DNA of 64,000 bases. It comes from Prosapia bicincta (lineage: Eukaryota > Arthropoda > Insecta > Hemiptera > Cercopidae). A program made the translations under genes and the position numbers. The notes beneath the pieces are model-generated. The model was given only the letters and a program-made list of their open reading frames with translations, had not been told where the DNA came from and searched no databases. The stretch lies in NCBI GenBank assembly GCA_036971475.1, contig JBAIZL010000005.1, positions 244,612,823 to 244,676,822 of the forward strand, read 5' to 3'. Of the stretch, positions 62,019 through 64,000 are shown piece by piece (within the stretch, counting starts at the first letter, position 1; the number at the start of each line of letters is the position of its first letter).

Positions 62019-63347
62019 CTATGAAACGCAAATGATACGAATAAAATTATTTTTTGCAAAATACTAACGTTTTGCCCCAGTAGATTTTTTTTACAAATTG
62101 TATTGCTATTAATGTATTGCTATTAGTAAAATAAATCAGAATTTAGTTAATTTTATTTAATGGAAGTAAACAAAAAACAATCGAAAAGTGTTAAATAAAT
62201 TTTATAACCTTTGTTACTTTAAAAAAATGATATTTAAAACACTAAGCATTCAAGGACATTTATTGTTTTCGATTTCTTTCCTAGTTTTATAATATTCACT
62301 CTTTCAAACTTATTATTATTTTAAAATAAATTTCTTCTAGATATTTATTTTGTTAGCTCTGTATGTGTTGTATTATTCTTCTAAAAGTTACTTTATTGCA
62401 TGTTATTCTATAGTATTCCTTTAAATACCATTTCTTAATAATGTTATAAGGTTGTGCACGTTTGTTAACATTGCTGAAATTTAATTGTGTTTGTATAAAT
62501 AAAAGGCGATTGTATATATTTTCCTGATTGGCCTTTATTTTTTATCGGTTTATGAAGATATTGTTCATACCTTACATGTATGTTTTCAGAGGGCAACTAC
62601 TATTTCTAAATGTTTGTTCATACATTGTATATAGCTACAAAGGTTATGTTGTCAATGTAAGCTCAGACATGCATGATGACTTACTCAACAGTAATGATAA
62701 ATATGAGGTAATATTTTGCGTGGGAGAGACATCTTCAGAATGAGAGGTCACTATTGTAGCCTCTCACTCTACGTTTTCTAATCCACGCAGCTCAATCGTA
62801 AATTAAACATGTTAATACATCACACAACTATGAATATGTATAGTGCTGGCTTTACAAATCATTTAAACGGGAAGAATAAATAATCCCCTGTTGGCATTTG
62901 CTTGTCATTATTGGATTTTTGATTTTTTTTGTATTCCATTGATTAATGTTGGCGGCACTGCGGGCAGAGGAAGTGCGTCACACTTCCCACTTGTCATATC
63001 GTGATGAATGCAGCAAGGTGTGAAGTTTGGACAGCAGGTGCTCAGGTTATTTCTTGGCACCGCTACTGAACGCAAGAAGAATTTTACTTTATTATTCAGT
63101 AGGTACGAGATGTTATATACCTGTAAATTAAACAAACATAAAAAGGGATTTATACAAACAAAATAATATGTATAACCAAGTATAATACGTACGTATTAAT
63201 TTAATATTGTTGTCATACCGCCGTAGCAAGGCTAAATAACGGAGTTATGCCCCAAAATAAAATTTAGTAAGTCCTACCCCTCAAAAGAAATTTGAACAAA
63301 TAACCTTCTTCGGGCCGTGGCTGTTGCGCAAAATTATTATATAGATT

Positions 63348-63349
<2 letters not shown>
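62013..63349. other. AT-rich non-coding sequence
   Basis: No gene recognised in either short frame (62528-62743 plus; 62908-63135 minus). Confidence 0.4.
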
Positions 63350-63393
<44 letters not shown>

Positions 63394-63405
63394 TATATAT
63401 ATATC
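63350..63405. repeat. (TA)n microsatellite
   Basis: About 27 TA units with one AAA interruption. Confidence 0.97.
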
Positions 63406-64000
63406 TTTTTTTAGTTCCAAATATTAAAATCATCGCTTTGAGTCCTGGTCTTAATAAAAGTTACGTCCTTGTTTCGGTGGATTCCATAGATATTCCTAGA
63501 TCAATCGTGAGACCTTCCCGTAGCTCCCAGCCAAACTTAACAACACTGCCTCTTGCGCTTCTCTCATCCGAAATCCCTACTTAGTTTATTATTACTTTGT
63601 AGAACATTTAAGACCGGAAAAATCAAGTACGTAGATATTAACCCTGATATAAACGGGGACCGGAATGTGCTGCCCTCGGTGGCGCATGTTGAAACTTCTT
63701 GCCTCGTTTATCGGCGGTTACATTGCCAGTGATGACTCGTTTTATAAAGTTCATTTAAAGATAGTTTATTGTACTATAGCATGAATAATTTTTCGAAAAG
63801 TTGCTTAAAGTACATCGAAAAGTGTTTCTTTAACAAACTCACAATGCTTTTAGATTATTAATTTATTTAATTGATTTCTCTCTATAAATTGCTTGTACAT
63901 AGAAATTGTTTACAGTACATAATATGGCATCAAACTGTCTTTATCATGTTTTGTTGATAATAAATCTAACTTCATCTCAAACATATGTTACGTTTTGTGT
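63406..64000. other. Non-coding sequence to the window end
   Basis: Nothing recognised. 63640-63740 is GC-elevated without an open frame. Confidence 0.4.

Overview
The window looks like a gene-poor, AT-rich stretch of an arthropod nuclear genome, most likely an insect. The grounds are long (TA)n, (CA)n and (TC)n tracts, several minisatellites, decayed non-LTR retrotransposons with an RNase H domain, a Penelope-like element with a GIY-YIG endonuclease, a non-autonomous Helitron, and fold-back repeats with an arthropod-style CTGATGATG...CGAAACG motif. There are no operons, Shine-Dalgarno sites or dense open frames, so it is not bacterial. I find no convincing host protein-coding gene. Nearly all open frames longer than 60 codons are chance frames, microsatellite translations, satellite translations or fragments of transposable elements. 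The stretch could be intergenic or lie inside a very long intron; the sequence does not decide.

Layout. 0.77-3.05 kb: a 16-bp minisatellite with an internal 272-bp higher-order copy. 4.9-5.4 kb: five diverged ~100-bp units. 6.73-6.96 kb: a MITE-like element with 24-bp inverted ends. 13.6-15.3 kb and 18.3-18.9 kb: (TA)n tracts beside hairpin elements of one family. 22.3-23.2 kb: a decayed, pyrimidine-rich ~83-bp satellite. 24.1-24.3 kb: a promoter-like CCAAT/CCAAT/TATA cluster. 24.7-25.15 kb: a GC-richer insert between 15-bp direct repeats. 26.2-26.4 kb: a fold-back with 71-bp arms. 28.6-31.4 kb and 32.6-34.26 kb: two different 5'-truncated LINEs, both on the minus strand, both dead. 37.1-37.5 kb: a compound TC/AC/TA/GA tract. 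42.07-42.60 kb: a complete short Helitron. 44.84-45.56 kb: the 3' end of a Penelope-like element. 46.38-47.45 kb: 17 units of a GC-rich 64/55-bp satellite. 49.5-49.9 kb: ACTAAA-type repeats. 56.4-57.2 kb: eight exact-period 99-bp units. 59.3-63.4 kb: more TA and TC tracts.

Several GC-elevated islands with homeodomain-type TAAT/ATTA cores (about 4.0, 16.3, 21.7, 32.1, 36.0, 38.3, 40.4 and 42.9 kb) stand out from the AT-rich background. They resemble conserved non-coding or enhancer sequence near developmental genes; this is inference and needs cross-species alignment.

The features do not form one pathway. The most interesting thread is a recurring element, CTGAWGATG - short hairpin - CGAAAC, seen at a dozen places on both strands. 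One copy is inside the tail of the Penelope-like element. It resembles a hammerhead ribozyme core, a motif known from Penelope-like elements, and may be the mark of one retroelement family seeding fold-backs and (TA)n tracts across the region.
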